DNA from: Pseudomonas sp. Teo4
GTDB taxonomy: Bacteria; Pseudomonadota; Gammaproteobacteria; Pseudomonadales; Pseudomonadaceae
Reading direction: 5' to 3'
Assembly (NCBI RefSeq): GCF_034387475.1
Contig: NZ_JAXCIL010000001.1
Coordinates: 992,001-1,056,000 of the forward strand
Length of the DNA: 64,000 bases
The notes under the pieces were generated by a model. It had not been told where the DNA came from. It saw only the letters and a list, made by a program, of their open reading frames with translations, and searched no databases. A program made the translations under genes and the position numbers. This document shows positions 1 through 11,994 of this stretch, in pieces; position 1 is the first letter of the stretch, and each line of letters starts with the position of its first letter.

Positions 1-1807
<1,807 letters not shown>

Positions 1808-3064
1808 ATGGGATACCAGAAAATCAAGGTTCCGACCGACGGCACCAAGATCACCGTCAATGCCGACCATTCGCTCAACGTTCCTGACAACCCCATCATT
1901 CCTTATATCGAAGGCGATGGTATCGGCGTGGATGTCTCGCCGGTGATGATCAAGGTGGTGGACGCCGCCGTGCAAAAAGCCTACGGCGGCAAGCGCAAGA
2001 TCGCCTGGATGGAGGTGTATGCCGGTGAGAAGGCGACCCAGGTTTACGACCAGGACACCTGGCTGCCACAAGAGACGCTTGATGCGGTGCGCGATTACGT
2101 GGTGTCGATCAAAGGCCCTCTGACCACACCGGTTGGCGGTGGCATTCGTTCACTCAACGTGGCCTTGCGCCAGCAACTGGACCTGTATGTGTGCCTGCGC
2201 CCGGTACTGTGGTTCCAGGGCGTGCCCAGCCCGGTCAAGAAGCCCGGCGATGTCGACATGGTGATCTTCCGCGAGAACTCCGAGGACATTTATGCCGGTA
2301 TCGAATGGAAAGCTGGTTCGCCCGAAGCCAACAAGGTGATCAAGTTCCTCAAGGAGGAAATGGGCGTCACCAAGATCCGTTTCGACCAGGATTGCGGCAT
2401 CGGCGTTAAACCGGTCTCGAAGGAGGGCACCAAGCGCCTGGTGCGCAAGGCCCTGCAGTATGTGGTGGACAACGACCGTGATTCGCTGACGTTGGTGCAC
2501 AAGGGCAACATCATGAAGTTCACCGAAGGGGCCTTCAAGGACTGGGGCTACGAGGTGGCGAAGGACGAGTTCGGTGCCGAGCTGCTCGACGGCGGCCCGT
2601 GGATGAAGTTCAAGAACCCCAAGACTGGCCGTGAAGTGATCGTCAAAGATGCCATCGCCGATGCCATGCTCCAGCAGATCCTGTTGCGCCCGGCCGAGTA
2701 CGACGTGATCGCTACGCTCAACCTCAATGGTGACTACCTGTCCGACGCCCTGGCGGCCGAGGTGGGCGGCATCGGCATCGCGCCAGGGGCCAACCTGTCC
2801 GACACCGTGGCCATGTTCGAGGCCACCCACGGCACTGCGCCCAAGTATGCCGGGCAGGACAAGGTCAACCCGGGGTCGGTGATCCTCTCGGCCGAGATGA
2901 TGCTGCGCCACATGGGCTGGACCGAGGCTGCCGACCTGATCATCAAGGGTACCAACGGCGCGATTGCGGCCAAGACCGTGACCTATGACTTCGAGCGTTT
3001 GATGGAGGGCGCGAAGCTGGTGAGCAGCTCGGGCTTTGGTGATGAGATGATCAAGCACATGTAG
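1808..3064 (+). CDS. icd: NADP-dependent isocitrate dehydrogenase (homodimeric type)
   Basis: This 418-residue enzyme converts isocitrate to 2-oxoglutarate, CO2 and NADPH in the TCA cycle. The length and the N-terminal [13 protein letters not shown] are typical of the E. coli-type family. The substrate-binding segment [13 protein letters not shown] contains Ser115, the position that AceK phosphorylates in enteric homologues to divert carbon to the glyoxylate shunt. [19 protein letters not shown] near the C-terminus belongs to the cofactor region. The ATG at 1808 gives the full-length N-terminus. It is divergent from the non-homologous idh, so the cell carries two isoenzymes. Confidence 0.97.
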   Translation: MGYQKIKVPTDGTKITVNADHSLNVPDNPIIPYIEGDGIGVDVSPVMIKVVDAAVQKAYGGKRKIAWMEVYAGEKATQVYDQDTWLPQETLDAVRDYVVSIKGPLTTPVGGGIRSLNVALRQQLDLYVCLRPVLWFQGVPSPVKKPGDVDMVIFRENSEDIYAGIEWKAGSPEANKVIKFLKEEMGVTKIRFDQDCGIGVKPVSKEGTKRLVRKALQYVVDNDRDSLTLVHKGNIMKFTEGAFKDWGYEVAKDEFGAELLDGGPWMKFKNPKTGREVIVKDAIADAMLQQILLRPAEYDVIATLNLNGDYLSDALAAEVGGIGIAPGANLSDTVAMFEATHGTAPKYAGQDKVNPGSVILSAEMMLRHMGWTEAADLIIKGTNGAIAAKTVTYDFERLMEGAKLVSSSGFGDEMIKHM

Positions 3065-3100
3065 CGGCGCTAGCGCCGCGGGCTCTGTGGGAGTGGCTGT

Positions 3101-3206
3101 CTCACCGGCCTCATCGCCGGCAAGCCGGCTCCCACAGGTACTGCAATGATCTTGAGAGTGTCTCGGTCCATGTGGGAGCCGGCTTGCCGGCGATGAGGCC
3201 GGTGAG
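3101..3206. repeat. Inverted REP pair (GCCGGCTTGCCGGCGAT type)
   Basis: Two REP units of about 36 bases, at 3101-3138 and 3171-3206, are near-perfect reverse complements around a 32-base spacer. Each carries the core GCCGGCAAGCCGGCTCCCAC or its complement. The pair lies in the convergent gap between icd and cspD, a usual place for REP doublets in P. putida-group genomes. Confidence 0.85.
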
Positions 3207-3270
3207 TTAACCGACGTATTCGCGGGTGAACCCGTTTCCACAGAAGCGCCGCAGGATTTGTAAGTAAACG

Positions 3271-3306
3271 AAAACCGGCCGCCTCCGTTAAAGAGGCGGC
3301 CGGTTC
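3271..3306 (-). terminator. Rho-independent terminator of the cold-shock gene
   Basis: A hairpin with 13-base arms (AACCGGCCGCCTC and GAGGCGGCCGGTT, loop about 7 bases) is followed on the minus strand by TTTTCGTTT. It lies 28 bases past the stop codon of the cold-shock gene and probably also ends transcripts coming from icd. Confidence 0.8.
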
Positions 3307-3333
3307 ATTCGTATACCGGCAGAGCAGGGTATA

Positions 3334-3591
3334 TCAGGCGTTCACGGTAGTGTTGGTCGTGGGCTGTGCTCCGGATGAAGTGGTGGCGCCGACGCCGCTG
3401 ATGTTGACCGCGTGCAATCCCTTGGGGCCCTGGACGATCTCGAAGGTGACGGCCTGGCCAGCCTTCAGCGTTTTGTAGCCGTCCATCTGGATCGCCGAAA
3501 AGTGGGCGAAGAGATCGTCGGTTTTGCCCTCCTCATTGATGAATCCGTAGCCCTTGGCATTGTTGAACCACTTGACTTTACCGCTTGCCAT
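3334..3591 (-). CDS. cspD: Cold-shock domain protein, CspD-like
   Basis: This is an 85-residue single-stranded nucleic-acid-binding protein of the cold-shock family. [18 protein letters not shown] holds the RNP-1 type motif, and [10 protein letters not shown] is the RNP-2 region. The start at 3591 gives the standard family N-terminus; the six codons upstream in frame are not family-like. A polar, Thr/Ser-rich tail of about 18 residues follows the beta-barrel domain. The position beside clpS-clpA matches Pseudomonas and enteric cspD loci, which supports the name over a generic csp. Confidence 0.9.
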   Translation of the reverse strand: MASGKVKWFNNAKGYGFINEEGKTDDLFAHFSAIQMDGYKTLKAGQAVTFEIVQGPKGLHAVNISGVGATTSSGAQPTTNTTVNA

Positions 3592-3821
3592 CCCTATGTC
3601 CCTCTGCAAAGGACTCCATCACTGGAGTATCATCCACTTCATCCGCATACGAACCGTGCGAAAAATCTGGTTGACTGCGCGGATCTTTATCGACCACGGT
3701 GGGTTCTTATTGGTTGTAACACCGTTTTGCCGATAGTCAAGGTCACCCGGCGCGTGCGCCAATGGCGGCCTGTGCGGTCAACCCACAACCTTAACTTGTC
3801 GATCATGATGAAATTCTTTCC

Positions 3822-4184
3822 ATGCATGCACCTAGTGAGATTCGACTAACATTCAATCAGGATCGCCCACAATCGAACGAGGACGACGGCTCAGGTCTTG
3901 CGGTTCAGGAAGCCAAGCCGATCCTGCAGGCGCCACCGATGTACAAGGTGGTTTTGTTCAACGATGACTACACGCCGATGGATTTCGTCGTCGAAGTGCT
4001 CGAAACGTTCTTCAATCTGAACCGCGAGCTGGCGACCAAGATCATGCTGACCGTCCATACCGAAGGGCGGGCAGTGTGCGGATTGTTTACCCGTGACATC
4101 GCCGAAACAAAGGCCATGCAGGTCAACCAATACGCCAGGGAAAGCCAGCATCCGCTACTCTGTGAAATCGAGAAGGACGGTTAA
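3822..4184 (+). CDS. clpS: ATP-dependent Clp protease adaptor ClpS
   Basis: ClpS recognises N-degrons (Leu, Phe, Tyr or Trp at the N-terminus) and hands substrates to ClpAP. The 120-residue protein has a flexible N-terminal arm of about 35 residues and then the conserved core with [20 protein letters not shown], the substrate-pocket segment of the family. [16 protein letters not shown] follows, with the conserved His that contacts the N-terminal residue. It is 30 bases upstream of clpA on the same strand and is almost certainly co-transcribed with it. Confidence 0.97.
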   Translation: MHAPSEIRLTFNQDRPQSNEDDGSGLAVQEAKPILQAPPMYKVVLFNDDYTPMDFVVEVLETFFNLNRELATKIMLTVHTEGRAVCGLFTRDIAETKAMQVNQYARESQHPLLCEIEKDG

Positions 4185-4214
4185 TCGCCGACCACTTGGG
4201 TATGAGGTGAAGCT

Positions 4215-6485
4215 ATGTTAAACCGCGAGCTCGAAGTCACCCTCAATCTGGCCTTCAAGGAGGCTCGTTCGAAACGTCATGAGTTCATGACCGTCGAACA
4301 TCTGCTGCTTGCACTCCTTGACAATGAGGCTGCCGCGACCGTTCTGCGCGCCTGTGGCGCGAATCTCGACAAACTCAAGCACGACCTGCAAGAGTTCATC
4401 GACTCCACTACACCGCTGATTCCGGTCAACGATGAAGACCGTGAAACTCAGCCAACCCTGGGCTTCCAGCGCGTGCTGCAGCGCGCGGTGTTCCACGTGC
4501 AAAGCTCCGGCAAGCGCGAAGTGACCGGTGCCAACGTGCTGGTGGCGATTTTCAGCGAACAGGAAAGCCAGGCGGTGTTTCTGCTTAAACAGCAGAGCGT
4601 GGCCCGTATCGATGTGGTCAACTACATCGCCCACGGCATTTCCAAGGTGCCGGGCCATGGTTCGCACCCTGAAAACGATCAGGAAATGCAGGACGAAGAG
4701 GGCGGCGAAACGTCGGCCTCGGGCAACCCGCTGGATGCCTACGCCAGCAACCTGAACGAACTGGCCCGTGCCGGGCGTATCGACCCCTTGGTGGGGCGCG
4801 AGCAGGAGGTCGAGCGCGTTGCGCAGATCCTCGCTCGCCGTCGCAAGAACAACCCGCTGCTGGTGGGTGAGGCCGGTGTTGGCAAGACTGCCATCGCCGA
4901 AGGCCTGGCCAAGCGCATCGTCGATGGCCAGGTGCCAGACCTGTTGGCGCAAAGTGTGGTGTATTCCCTGGACCTGGGCGCGCTGCTGGCCGGTACCAAA
5001 TACCGCGGCGATTTCGAAAAGCGCTTCAAGGCGCTGCTCGGTGAGTTGCGCAAGCGTCCGCAGGCCATTCTGTTCATCGACGAGATCCATACCATCATCG
5101 GTGCCGGTGCGGCGTCGGGTGGTGTGATGGATGCCTCGAACCTGCTCAAGCCGCTGTTGTCTTCGGGCGACATCCGCTGCATCGGTTCGACCACCTTCCA
5201 GGAGTTCCGTGGCATCTTCGAGAAAGACCGTGCCTTGGCGCGGCGCTTCCAGAAGGTCGATGTCTCCGAGCCGTCGGTGGAAGATACCGTGGGCATTCTG
5301 CGGGGTCTGAAAGGCCGCTTCGAAAGCCATCACAACATCGAGTACAGCGACGAAGCCTTGCGCGCCGCCGCCGAACTGGCCTCGCGCTACATCAATGACC
5401 GGCACATGCCGGACAAGGCCATCGACGTGATCGACGAGGCGGGTGCGTATCAGCGCCTGCAGCCTGAGGCGAGCCGTGTCAAACGCATTGAAGTGCCGCA
5501 GGTTGAGGATATCGTTGCCAAGATTGCACGGATTCCGCCGAAGCACGTCACCAGCTCTGATAAAGAGCTGCTGCGTAATCTTGAGCGAGACCTGAAACTG
5601 ACCGTGTTCGGTCAGGACGCGGCTATCGATTCGTTGGCCACGGCGATCAAACTGTCGCGTGCTGGCCTCAAGGCGCCGGACAAGCCCGTGGGTTCGTTCC
5701 TGTTCGCTGGCCCGACCGGTGTAGGCAAGACCGAAGCGGCTCGGCAGTTGGCCAAGGCGCTGGGTGTGGAGCTGGTGCGCTTCGACATGTCCGAGTACAT
5801 GGAGCGCCACACTGTGTCGCGCCTGATCGGTGCTCCACCTGGCTATGTCGGATTCGACCAGGGTGGGTTGCTGACCGAAGCGATTACCAAGCAGCCGCAC
5901 TGTGTGCTGTTGCTCGATGAAATCGAGAAAGCGCATCCGGAAGTCTTCAACCTGCTGCTGCAGGTCATGGACCACGGTACGCTGACCGATAACAACGGGC
6001 GTAAGGCCGATTTCCGCAACGTGATCCTGATCATGACCACCAACGCTGGCGCCGAAACCGCCGCGCGGGCCTCGATCGGTTTCACGCACCAGGACCACGC
6101 GTCCGACGCCATGGAAGTCATCCGCAAGAGCTTCACGCCGGAGTTCCGCAACCGCCTGGACACCATCATTCAGTTTGGCCGCCTGAGCCACGAGACGATC
6201 AAGAGCATCGTCGACAAGTTCCTCATCGAACTGCAGGCGCAGCTGGAGGACAAGCGTGTGCTGTTGGAAGTCAGCGATGCCGCTCGCGGCTGGCTGGCCG
6301 CCAGTGGTTACGATGTACAGATGGGTGCGCGGCCGATGGCGCGGCTTATCCAGGACAAGATCAAGCGGCCGTTGGCCGAGGAGATCCTGTTTGGCGAGCT
6401 GGCCGAGCATGGCGGTGTGGTGCACATCGACCTGCGCGATGGCGAACTGGTGTTCGACTTCGAGACCACGGCTGAAGTGGCTTGA
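4215..6485 (+). CDS. clpA: ATP-dependent Clp protease ATP-binding subunit ClpA
   Basis: ClpA is a hexameric AAA+ unfoldase that feeds substrates into the ClpP chamber. The 756-residue length is typical. An N-terminal repeat domain (about 1-145) is the ClpS docking site. AAA+ module 1 has Walker A GEAGVGKTA near residue 218 and module 2 has GPTGVGKTE near residue 499. The start ATG is preceded by a GAGGTG ribosome-binding site. The gene forms a clpS-clpA operon and faces infA across a REP pair and a terminator. Confidence 0.98.
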   Translation: MLNRELEVTLNLAFKEARSKRHEFMTVEHLLLALLDNEAAATVLRACGANLDKLKHDLQEFIDSTTPLIPVNDEDRETQPTLGFQRVLQRAVFHVQSSGKREVTGANVLVAIFSEQESQAVFLLKQQSVARIDVVNYIAHGISKVPGHGSHPENDQEMQDEEGGETSASGNPLDAYASNLNELARAGRIDPLVGREQEVERVAQILARRRKNNPLLVGEAGVGKTAIAEGLAKRIVDGQVPDLLAQSVVYSLDLGALLAGTKYRGDFEKRFKALLGELRKRPQAILFIDEIHTIIGAGAASGGVMDASNLLKPLLSSGDIRCIGSTTFQEFRGIFEKDRALARRFQKVDVSEPSVEDTVGILRGLKGRFESHHNIEYSDEALRAAAELASRYINDRHMPDKAIDVIDEAGAYQRLQPEASRVKRIEVPQVEDIVAKIARIPPKHVTSSDKELLRNLERDLKLTVFGQDAAIDSLATAIKLSRAGLKAPDKPVGSFLFAGPTGVGKTEAARQLAKALGVELVRFDMSEYMERHTVSRLIGAPPGYVGFDQGGLLTEAITKQPHCVLLLDEIEKAHPEVFNLLLQVMDHGTLTDNNGRKADFRNVILIMTTNAGAETAARASIGFTHQDHASDAMEVIRKSFTPEFRNRLDTIIQFGRLSHETIKSIVDKFLIELQAQLEDKRVLLEVSDAARGWLAASGYDVQMGARPMARLIQDKIKRPLAEEILFGELAEHGGVVHIDLRDGELVFDFETTAEVA

Positions 6486-6506
6486 TCGAGTAGGGCCGCT
6501 TTGCGG

Positions 6507-6576
6507 CCCATCGCGGCTAAAGCCGCTCCTACAGGTTTCGCAATTCCCTGTAGGAGCGGCTTTAGCCGCGATGGGG
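6507..6576. repeat. Inverted REP pair (CGCGGCTAAAGCCGCTCCTA type)
   Basis: Arms at 6507-6535 and 6547-6576 are reverse complements around a short spacer. The unit differs from the one after icd: its core is GCGGCTAAAGCCGC followed by TCCTACAGG. It lies between the convergent genes clpA and infA. Confidence 0.8.
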
Positions 6577-6587
6577 TCTTGCGGGCA

Positions 6588-6620
6588 CAAAAAAGCCCGG
6601 CACATTGGCCGGGCTTTTTC
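6588..6620. terminator. Bidirectional terminator between clpA and infA
   Basis: An A-run, then AGCCCGGC, a short loop, GCCGGGCT and a T-run form a symmetrical hairpin with poly-A on one side and poly-T on the other. It can terminate clpA transcripts on the plus strand and infA transcripts on the minus strand. Confidence 0.85.
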
Positions 6621-6631
6621 ATGGCTTGAGC

Positions 6632-6850
6632 TTAGCGCGCACGGTAAGTGATGCGGCCCTTGCTCAGGTCGTACGGCGTCAGTTCGACGCGGACCTTGTC
6701 GCCAGTGAGAATACGAATGTAGTTCTTGCGCATCTTTCCGGAGATGTGCGCGGTTACGACGTGCCCGTTTTCCAACTCCACGCGGAACATGGTGTTTGGC
6801 AGGGTGTCGACGACAGTACCTTCCATTTCGAAGCTGTCTTCTTTCGACAT
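6632..6850 (-). CDS. infA: Translation initiation factor IF-1
   Basis: IF-1 binds the 30S A site during initiation. The 72-residue protein [20 protein letters not shown] has the full S1/OB-fold sequence of the family, including the [13 protein letters not shown] and [10 protein letters not shown] segments. The ATG at 6850 gives the standard N-terminus; in-frame codons upstream do not resemble the family. It sits between clpA and bpt, as in other gammaproteobacteria where infA accompanies the N-degron genes. Confidence 0.98.
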
Positions 6851-6952
6851 GCAGTAAAGCCCTCGGTATCCAGTGTTGGCCCGACGCATAAGTGCACCGG
6901 GCAAAAAAGTGGCGTGGATTATGCCCGATAACTGCGTGTCAAGCCAATGCTT

Positions 6953-7660
6953 TCAGTTGAGGGTGACCCAGCGCTGATTGATCAGCAGTTCGATGGGGCG
7001 ATATTGGGTCTTGTAGTTCATCTTCTTGCAGTTCTTTATCCAATATCCAAGGTAGACGGCTTCGAGGTCCTGGCGAAGTGCTTCGGTGATTTGCCAGAGA
7101 ATGGCGAAGCGCCCGAGACTGCGGCGTTCTTCGTCAGGCTCGTAGAAGGTGTACACCGCCGACAGGCCGTTGGGCAGCAGGTCGCACACCGCCACCGCCA
7201 GCAAGCGCCCCTCGAGACGGAACTCGTAGAACCAGCAGAATGGCAGGTCGCGAACCAGGAAGGTCGAGAACTGGTCGCGGCTGGGCGGGTACATATCGCC
7301 ATCAGCGTGGCGGGTTTCAATGTAGCGTCGGTAAAGGTCGAAGTATTCTTCCTTGAACGCCGGGCGAGCTGCCGTCACGGTCAGGTCGGCGTTGCGCTTG
7401 AGAATACGGCGCTGCTGGCGATTGGGGATGAAGCGGGCGGCAGGAATGCGCGCCGGCACACAGGCGTTGCAGTTCTGGCAATGGGGGCGATAGAGGTGAT
7501 CGCCGCTGCGGCGAAAACCCATTTCCGAAAGGTCGGCATATACATGCACGTCCATCGGCTGGCTGGGGTCGAGGAACAGCGTGGTCGCCTGCTCGTCCGG
7601 CAAGTAGCTGCAGGAGTGGGGTTGAGTGGCATAAAACTTCAACCGCGCCAGCTCTGTCAT
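6953..7660 (-). CDS. bpt: Aspartate/glutamate leucyltransferase (Bpt/ATE family)
   Basis: This enzyme transfers Leu from Leu-tRNA to N-terminal Asp or Glu of proteins, making a primary N-degron for ClpS. The 235-residue protein begins [20 protein letters not shown] and has the cysteine cluster CQNCNAC with the RIPAARF segment of ATE enzymes, followed by [20 protein letters not shown] of the acyltransferase core. The start at 7660 was chosen because it matches the family; the 38 upstream in-frame codons do not. It is followed on the same strand by infA and preceded by aat. Confidence 0.95.
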   Translation of the reverse strand: MTELARLKFYATQPHSCSYLPDEQATTLFLDPSQPMDVHVYADLSEMGFRRSGDHLYRPHCQNCNACVPARIPAARFIPNRQQRRILKRNADLTVTAARPAFKEEYFDLYRRYIETRHADGDMYPPSRDQFSTFLVRDLPFCWFYEFRLEGRLLAVAVCDLLPNGLSAVYTFYEPDEERRSLGRFAILWQITEALRQDLEAVYLGYWIKNCKKMNYKTQYRPIELLINQRWVTLN

Positions 7661-7715
7661 GATCAACCCCTCGGTGAGACTTTGCTTTAAGTGTAAGCCA
7701 GCTGGCAAAACTCGC

Positions 7716-8396
7716 CTAGGGAACCCAGCTGGCGCTGTTGGGTTGGTCGAGGTGGCGGCACAGATAGCCGGCAAATTCGGCGCGGCTGATGGCGCGGGCG
7801 CCCAGGCTGTGCAGGTGGTTGGTGGGCATCTGGCAGTCGATCAGCACGAAACCGGCCTGGCGCAGGTGATTGACCAATGTCACGAAGCCGACCTTGGATG
7901 CGTTGTCGGCGCGGCTGAACATCGATTCGCCGAAGAACAGCTGGCCCATGGCCAGGCCGTACAGGCCGCCAACCAGTTCACCGTCCTGGCGCACTTCCAC
8001 CGAATGGGCGATGCCGCGTCGATGCAGTTCGACGTAAGCGGCGCGCATGGTGTCGGTGATCCAGGTGCCGTCGGCGTAGTCGCGGGGTGCGGCGCAGGCA
8101 GCGATCACACCGGGAAAATCGGTGTCGAAGCTCACCTGGTAGCGGCCTTGGCGCATCAGCTTGGCTAGCGACCTGGAAACGTGCAGTTCGTCTGGAAACA
8201 GCACGGTGCGTGGGTCGGGCGACCACCACAGAATGGGTTGGCCATCCTGGTACCACGGGAAGCAACCATGGCGGTAGGCTTGCACCAGGCGCTCGGGGCT
8301 CAAATCGCCGCCAGCGGCGAGCAGGCCGTTGGGGTCGTGCAGGGCCTTTTCCAGGGGCGGGAAGGTGAGCGAGTCGCGGGTCAGCCAGGTCAGCAT
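7716..8396 (-). CDS. aat: Leucyl/phenylalanyl-tRNA-protein transferase
   Basis: Aat adds Leu or Phe to proteins with N-terminal Arg or Lys, creating ClpS-recognised N-degrons. The 226-residue length and the motifs [36 protein letters not shown] and GESMFSR are diagnostic. It lies 55 bases upstream of bpt on the same strand. Together with clpS and clpA nearby, the locus encodes both tagging enzymes and the receptor of the bacterial N-end rule. Confidence 0.97.
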   Translation of the reverse strand: MLTWLTRDSLTFPPLEKALHDPNGLLAAGGDLSPERLVQAYRHGCFPWYQDGQPILWWSPDPRTVLFPDELHVSRSLAKLMRQGRYQVSFDTDFPGVIAACAAPRDYADGTWITDTMRAAYVELHRRGIAHSVEVRQDGELVGGLYGLAMGQLFFGESMFSRADNASKVGFVTLVNHLRQAGFVLIDCQMPTNHLHSLGARAISRAEFAGYLCRHLDQPNSASWVP

Positions 8397-8837
8397 GGTC
8401 TATCGTGCGGTGGGGGAGGGGAGAGGGCAGCATGGCTTGGGTGAAAAGCAGGGTCAATCTCTTTGGCTTCTTCGCGGGTAAACCCGCTCCCACAGGTGAT
8501 TGGTGAATTAAAGGACCGTGCGAGACGTTGTGGGAGTGGGTTTACCCGCGAAAGCGTCCATTCAGGCACTACAGTAGGTAATTTCCTACACATTCATGTT
8601 CCCGTCGGCACCATCCAGTACATTTGCTGTCACACCTGTGCAAAAACACAGCATAAGCCTTTGTCACAAAAGAAAATGCATGCTCAAATTGCACCTATAC
8701 GAAAGTCGCCCGCCAACCAGGCCATATGGCGTGCCGCCATGGCGGCAGGCGGGCAGTAATGTTAAAAGTAGTGGTTCATTGGCCAGTGACCGGCCGATCA
8801 CTATTGGACGCGCAGCACGCGCAGGAATAGACGCGTT
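8397..8837. repeat. aat-ftsK divergent gap with an inverted REP pair
   Basis: The 441-base gap contains an inverted REP pair at 8471-8496 and 8528-8552, of the TTCGCGGGTAAACCCGCTCC type, with a spacer of about 31 bases. The rest, roughly 8560-8837, is less GC-rich and should carry the ftsK promoter. I see no coding sequence in it. Confidence 0.65.
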
Positions 8838-11297
8838 TTGAAGAAATCCACCGCAACTCCAGCCCCTTTGCCAGTCCCCCAGTGGCGGCAGCAGCTGCAC
8901 TACCGCCTCAAGGAAGGTGCGTTGATCGCTGTTGGCGCCCTGTGCCTGTACCTGTGGATGGCCCTGCTGACCTACGACACCTCGGACCCTGGCTTCAGCC
9001 ACACCAGCAACGTCGAGCAGGTGCAGAACGCCGCCGGGCGTGCCGGTGCCTACTTCGCCGACATCCTGTTCATGGTGCTGGGCTATTTCGCTTATATTTT
9101 CCCGCTGCTGCTGGCGATCAAGACCTGGCAGATTTTCCGTGAACGCCACCAGCCCTGGCAGTGGAGCGGCTGGCTGTTCTCCTGGCGCCTGATTGGCCTG
9201 GTGTTCCTGGTGCTCTCCGGTGCAGCGCTGGCGCATATCCATTTCCATCCACCAGAGAGCCTGCCGTTCTCGGCGGGTGGTGCCTTGGGTGAAAGCCTGG
9301 GCGACCTGGCGCGCAACCTGCTCAACGTGCAGGGCAGCACACTGATGTTCATTGCCCTGTTCCTGTTCGGCCTGACCGTGTTCACCGACCTGTCCTGGTT
9401 CAAGGTGATGGACATGACCGGCAAGATCACCCTCGACCTGTTCGAGCTGGTGCAGGGTGCGGCCAACCGTTGGTGGGAAGCACGCAATGAGCGCAAGCGC
9501 CTGGTAGCGCAACTGCGCGAGGTCGACGAGCCGAGCTTCGAGGTGGCGCCGATGGCCGCCGAGAAGCGCGAACCGGTCAAGCCGCAACAGCCGCCGCAGC
9601 CGCGTGAGCGCATCGTCGAGCGCGACGAACCCCCAGCCCGTCCGATCGTGGCGCGCGAGCCTGTGGTTGCGCGCGAGGTGCCGCGCGAGCAACCGACGGC
9701 CCCGGTGATCATTGCGCCGACTCCGGCCAAGGCGCCGGAACCGAGCAAGCGGGTGATGAAGGAAAAACAGGCGCCGCTGTTCGTCGACAGCGGCTTGGAA
9801 GGCACCTTGCCGTCCATTTCCATCCTCGACCCGGCCGAACAGAAAAAGATCGAGTACTCGCCAGAGTCCCTGGCCAGCGTCGGCCAGTTGCTGGAAATCA
9901 AACTCAAGGAATTTGGCGTGGAAGTGTCGGTGGACTCGATCCACCCAGGCCCGGTCATTACCCGTTACGAGATCCAGCCAGCGGCCGGGGTCAAGGTCAG
10001 CCGTATCGCCAACCTGGCCAAGGACCTTGCGCGTTCCCTGGCGGTGACCAGTGTGCGTGTGGTCGAGGTGATTCCAGGCAAGACCACCGTGGGTATCGAG
10101 ATCCCCAACGAGAATCGGCAGATGGTGCGTTTCTCCGAGGTGCTGGCCACGCCGCAGTACGACGAGCAGAAGTCGCCGGTCACCCTGGCCCTGGGCCACG
10201 ACATCGGTGGCAAGCCGGTGATCACCGACCTGGCCAAGATGCCTCACCTGCTGGTGGCCGGTACCACGGGTTCCGGTAAGTCGGTGGGCGTGAACGCGAT
10301 GATTCTGTCGATTCTGTTCAAGTCCAGCCCGGAAGACGCACGACTGATCATGATCGACCCGAAAATGCTTGAGCTGTCGATCTACGAAGGTATCCCGCAC
10401 CTGCTCTGCCCAGTGGTCACCGACATGAAGGATGCCGCCAACGCCCTGCGCTGGAGCGTGGCCGAAATGGAGCGGCGCTACAAACTGATGGCGGCCATGG
10501 GCGTGCGTAACCTGGCTGGCTTCAACCGCAAGATCAAGGACGCCCAGGAAGCAGGCGAGATCATTCACGACCCGCTGTACCGTCGCGAGAGCATGGACGA
10601 CGAGCCGCCGGCGCTGAAGACCCTGCCCACCATCGTGGTGGTCGTCGACGAGTTCGCCGACATGATGATGATTGTCGGCAAGAAGGTCGAAGAGCTGATT
10701 GCCCGCATCGCCCAGAAGGCGCGTGCCGCGGGCATTCACCTGATCCTCGCAACCCAGCGCCCATCGGTGGACGTGATCACCGGCCTGATCAAGGCCAACA
10801 TCCCGACGCGGATGGCGTTCCAGGTGTCGAGCAAGATCGACTCGCGGACCATCATCGATCAGGGTGGCGCCGAGCAGTTGCTGGGCCACGGTGACATGCT
10901 CTACATGCCGCCGGGCACCAGCCTGCCGATTCGCGTGCATGGCGCGTTCGTCTCCGACGATGAAGTGCACCGTACGGTGGAGGCCTGGAAGCTGCGAGGG
11001 GCCCCGGACTACAACGATGACATCCTCAACGGCGTCGAAGAGGCCGGCAGCGGCTTCGAAGGCGGCGGTGGCGGCGGTGACGGCGACGATTCGGAAAGCG
11101 ATGCCCTGTATGATGAGGCCGTGCAGTTCGTGCTGGAGAGCCGTCGCGCCTCCATCTCGGCGGTGCAGCGCAAGCTGAAGATCGGTTACAACCGCGCCGC
11201 GCGGATGATCGAAGCGATGGAAATGGCCGGTGTCGTTACCCCGATGAACAGCAATGGCTCCCGCGAAGTGATTGCCCCGGGCGGCCCACGCGATTGA
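8838..11297 (+). CDS. ftsK: DNA translocase FtsK
   Basis: FtsK couples septation to chromosome segregation by pumping DNA at the septum and activating XerCD at dif. The 819-residue protein has an N-terminal membrane domain (several hydrophobic segments within about residues 24-190). A Pro/Glu/Arg-rich linker covers about 230-310. The RecA-like motor follows, with Walker [11 protein letters not shown] near residue 475, and then a Gly-rich hinge and a C-terminal gamma winged helix starting near [20 protein letters not shown]. The apparent start is TTG ([10 protein letters not shown]); no better ATG is in frame. It leads into lolA, rarA, crcB and serS. Confidence 0.96.
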   Translation: MKKSTATPAPLPVPQWRQQLHYRLKEGALIAVGALCLYLWMALLTYDTSDPGFSHTSNVEQVQNAAGRAGAYFADILFMVLGYFAYIFPLLLAIKTWQIFRERHQPWQWSGWLFSWRLIGLVFLVLSGAALAHIHFHPPESLPFSAGGALGESLGDLARNLLNVQGSTLMFIALFLFGLTVFTDLSWFKVMDMTGKITLDLFELVQGAANRWWEARNERKRLVAQLREVDEPSFEVAPMAAEKREPVKPQQPPQPRERIVERDEPPARPIVAREPVVAREVPREQPTAPVIIAPTPAKAPEPSKRVMKEKQAPLFVDSGLEGTLPSISILDPAEQKKIEYSPESLASVGQLLEIKLKEFGVEVSVDSIHPGPVITRYEIQPAAGVKVSRIANLAKDLARSLAVTSVRVVEVIPGKTTVGIEIPNENRQMVRFSEVLATPQYDEQKSPVTLALGHDIGGKPVITDLAKMPHLLVAGTTGSGKSVGVNAMILSILFKSSPEDARLIMIDPKMLELSIYEGIPHLLCPVVTDMKDAANALRWSVAEMERRYKLMAAMGVRNLAGFNRKIKDAQEAGEIIHDPLYRRESMDDEPPALKTLPTIVVVVDEFADMMMIVGKKVEELIARIAQKARAAGIHLILATQRPSVDVITGLIKANIPTRMAFQVSSKIDSRTIIDQGGAEQLLGHGDMLYMPPGTSLPIRVHGAFVSDDEVHRTVEAWKLRGAPDYNDDILNGVEEAGSGFEGGGGGGDGDDSESDALYDEAVQFVLESRRASISAVQRKLKIGYNRAARMIEAMEMAGVVTPMNSNGSREVIAPGGPRD

Positions 11298-11358
11298 TCA
11301 CACCTTGCCGGGTGCCAACGGTGGCACCCGGCCTATTCAATGCTCAATGAGGATTCCC

Positions 11359-11982
11359 ATGCGCGCGATTCGCATGCTGTTGGTTTCTGCCCTGACTCTG
11401 GGCTCCCTGTCGGCTTACGCCGGCGAGCAGGATGTACAACGCCTGACCCAGTTGCTGGAGAAGTCGCAGACCATCGAAGCCAACTTCTCCCAGCTGACCC
11501 TGGATGCCGGCGGCACCAGCCTGCAGGAAACCAGCGGCAAGATGACGGTAAAACGCCCGGGCCTGTTCTACTGGCACACCGATGCGCCCCAGGAACAGGT
11601 GGTGGTGTCTGACGGCAAGAACGTCACCCTGTGGGACCCGGACCTTGAGCAGGCGACCATCAAGAAGCTCGACGTGCGTCTGAACCAGACCCCGGCGTTG
11701 CTGCTGTCGGGTGATGTGTCGAAAATCAGCCAGAGCTTCGATATCACCTCCAAGGAGCAGGGTGACGTGATGGACTTCACCTTGAAGCCCAAGACCAAGG
11801 ACACCCTGTTCGACTCCCTGCGCATTTCCTTCCGCAAGGGCCTGGTCAACGACATGCAGCTGATCGACAGTGTCGGCCAGCGGACCAACATCCTGTTCAA
11901 CGGGGTGAAGGCCAACCAGGCGGTACCGGACAGCAAGTTCAAGTTCGACGTCCCGAAAGGCGCGGACATCATCAAAGAGTAA
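11359..11982 (+). CDS. lolA: Outer-membrane lipoprotein carrier protein LolA
   Basis: LolA is the periplasmic chaperone that takes lipoproteins from LolCDE to LolB. The 207-residue protein has a signal peptide ([20 protein letters not shown], cleaved after AYA). [17 protein letters not shown] and [11 protein letters not shown] are typical of the LolA fold. I chose the ATG at 11359, which has a GAGG at good spacing; an ATG four codons upstream is possible. It lies 61 bases after ftsK and 12 bases before rarA on the same strand. Confidence 0.95.
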   Translation: MRAIRMLLVSALTLGSLSAYAGEQDVQRLTQLLEKSQTIEANFSQLTLDAGGTSLQETSGKMTVKRPGLFYWHTDAPQEQVVVSDGKNVTLWDPDLEQATIKKLDVRLNQTPALLLSGDVSKISQSFDITSKEQGDVMDFTLKPKTKDTLFDSLRISFRKGLVNDMQLIDSVGQRTNILFNGVKANQAVPDSKFKFDVPKGADIIKE

Positions 11983-11994
11983 CCAGAGCCCGCC

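Noticed and set aside
8664..10970. Long minus-strand frame opposite ftsK (about 768 codons)
   Set aside because: Shadow of ftsK; rich in His, Arg, Asp and Gln with no domain pattern. The same applies to long frames opposite clpA, cysI and cti.
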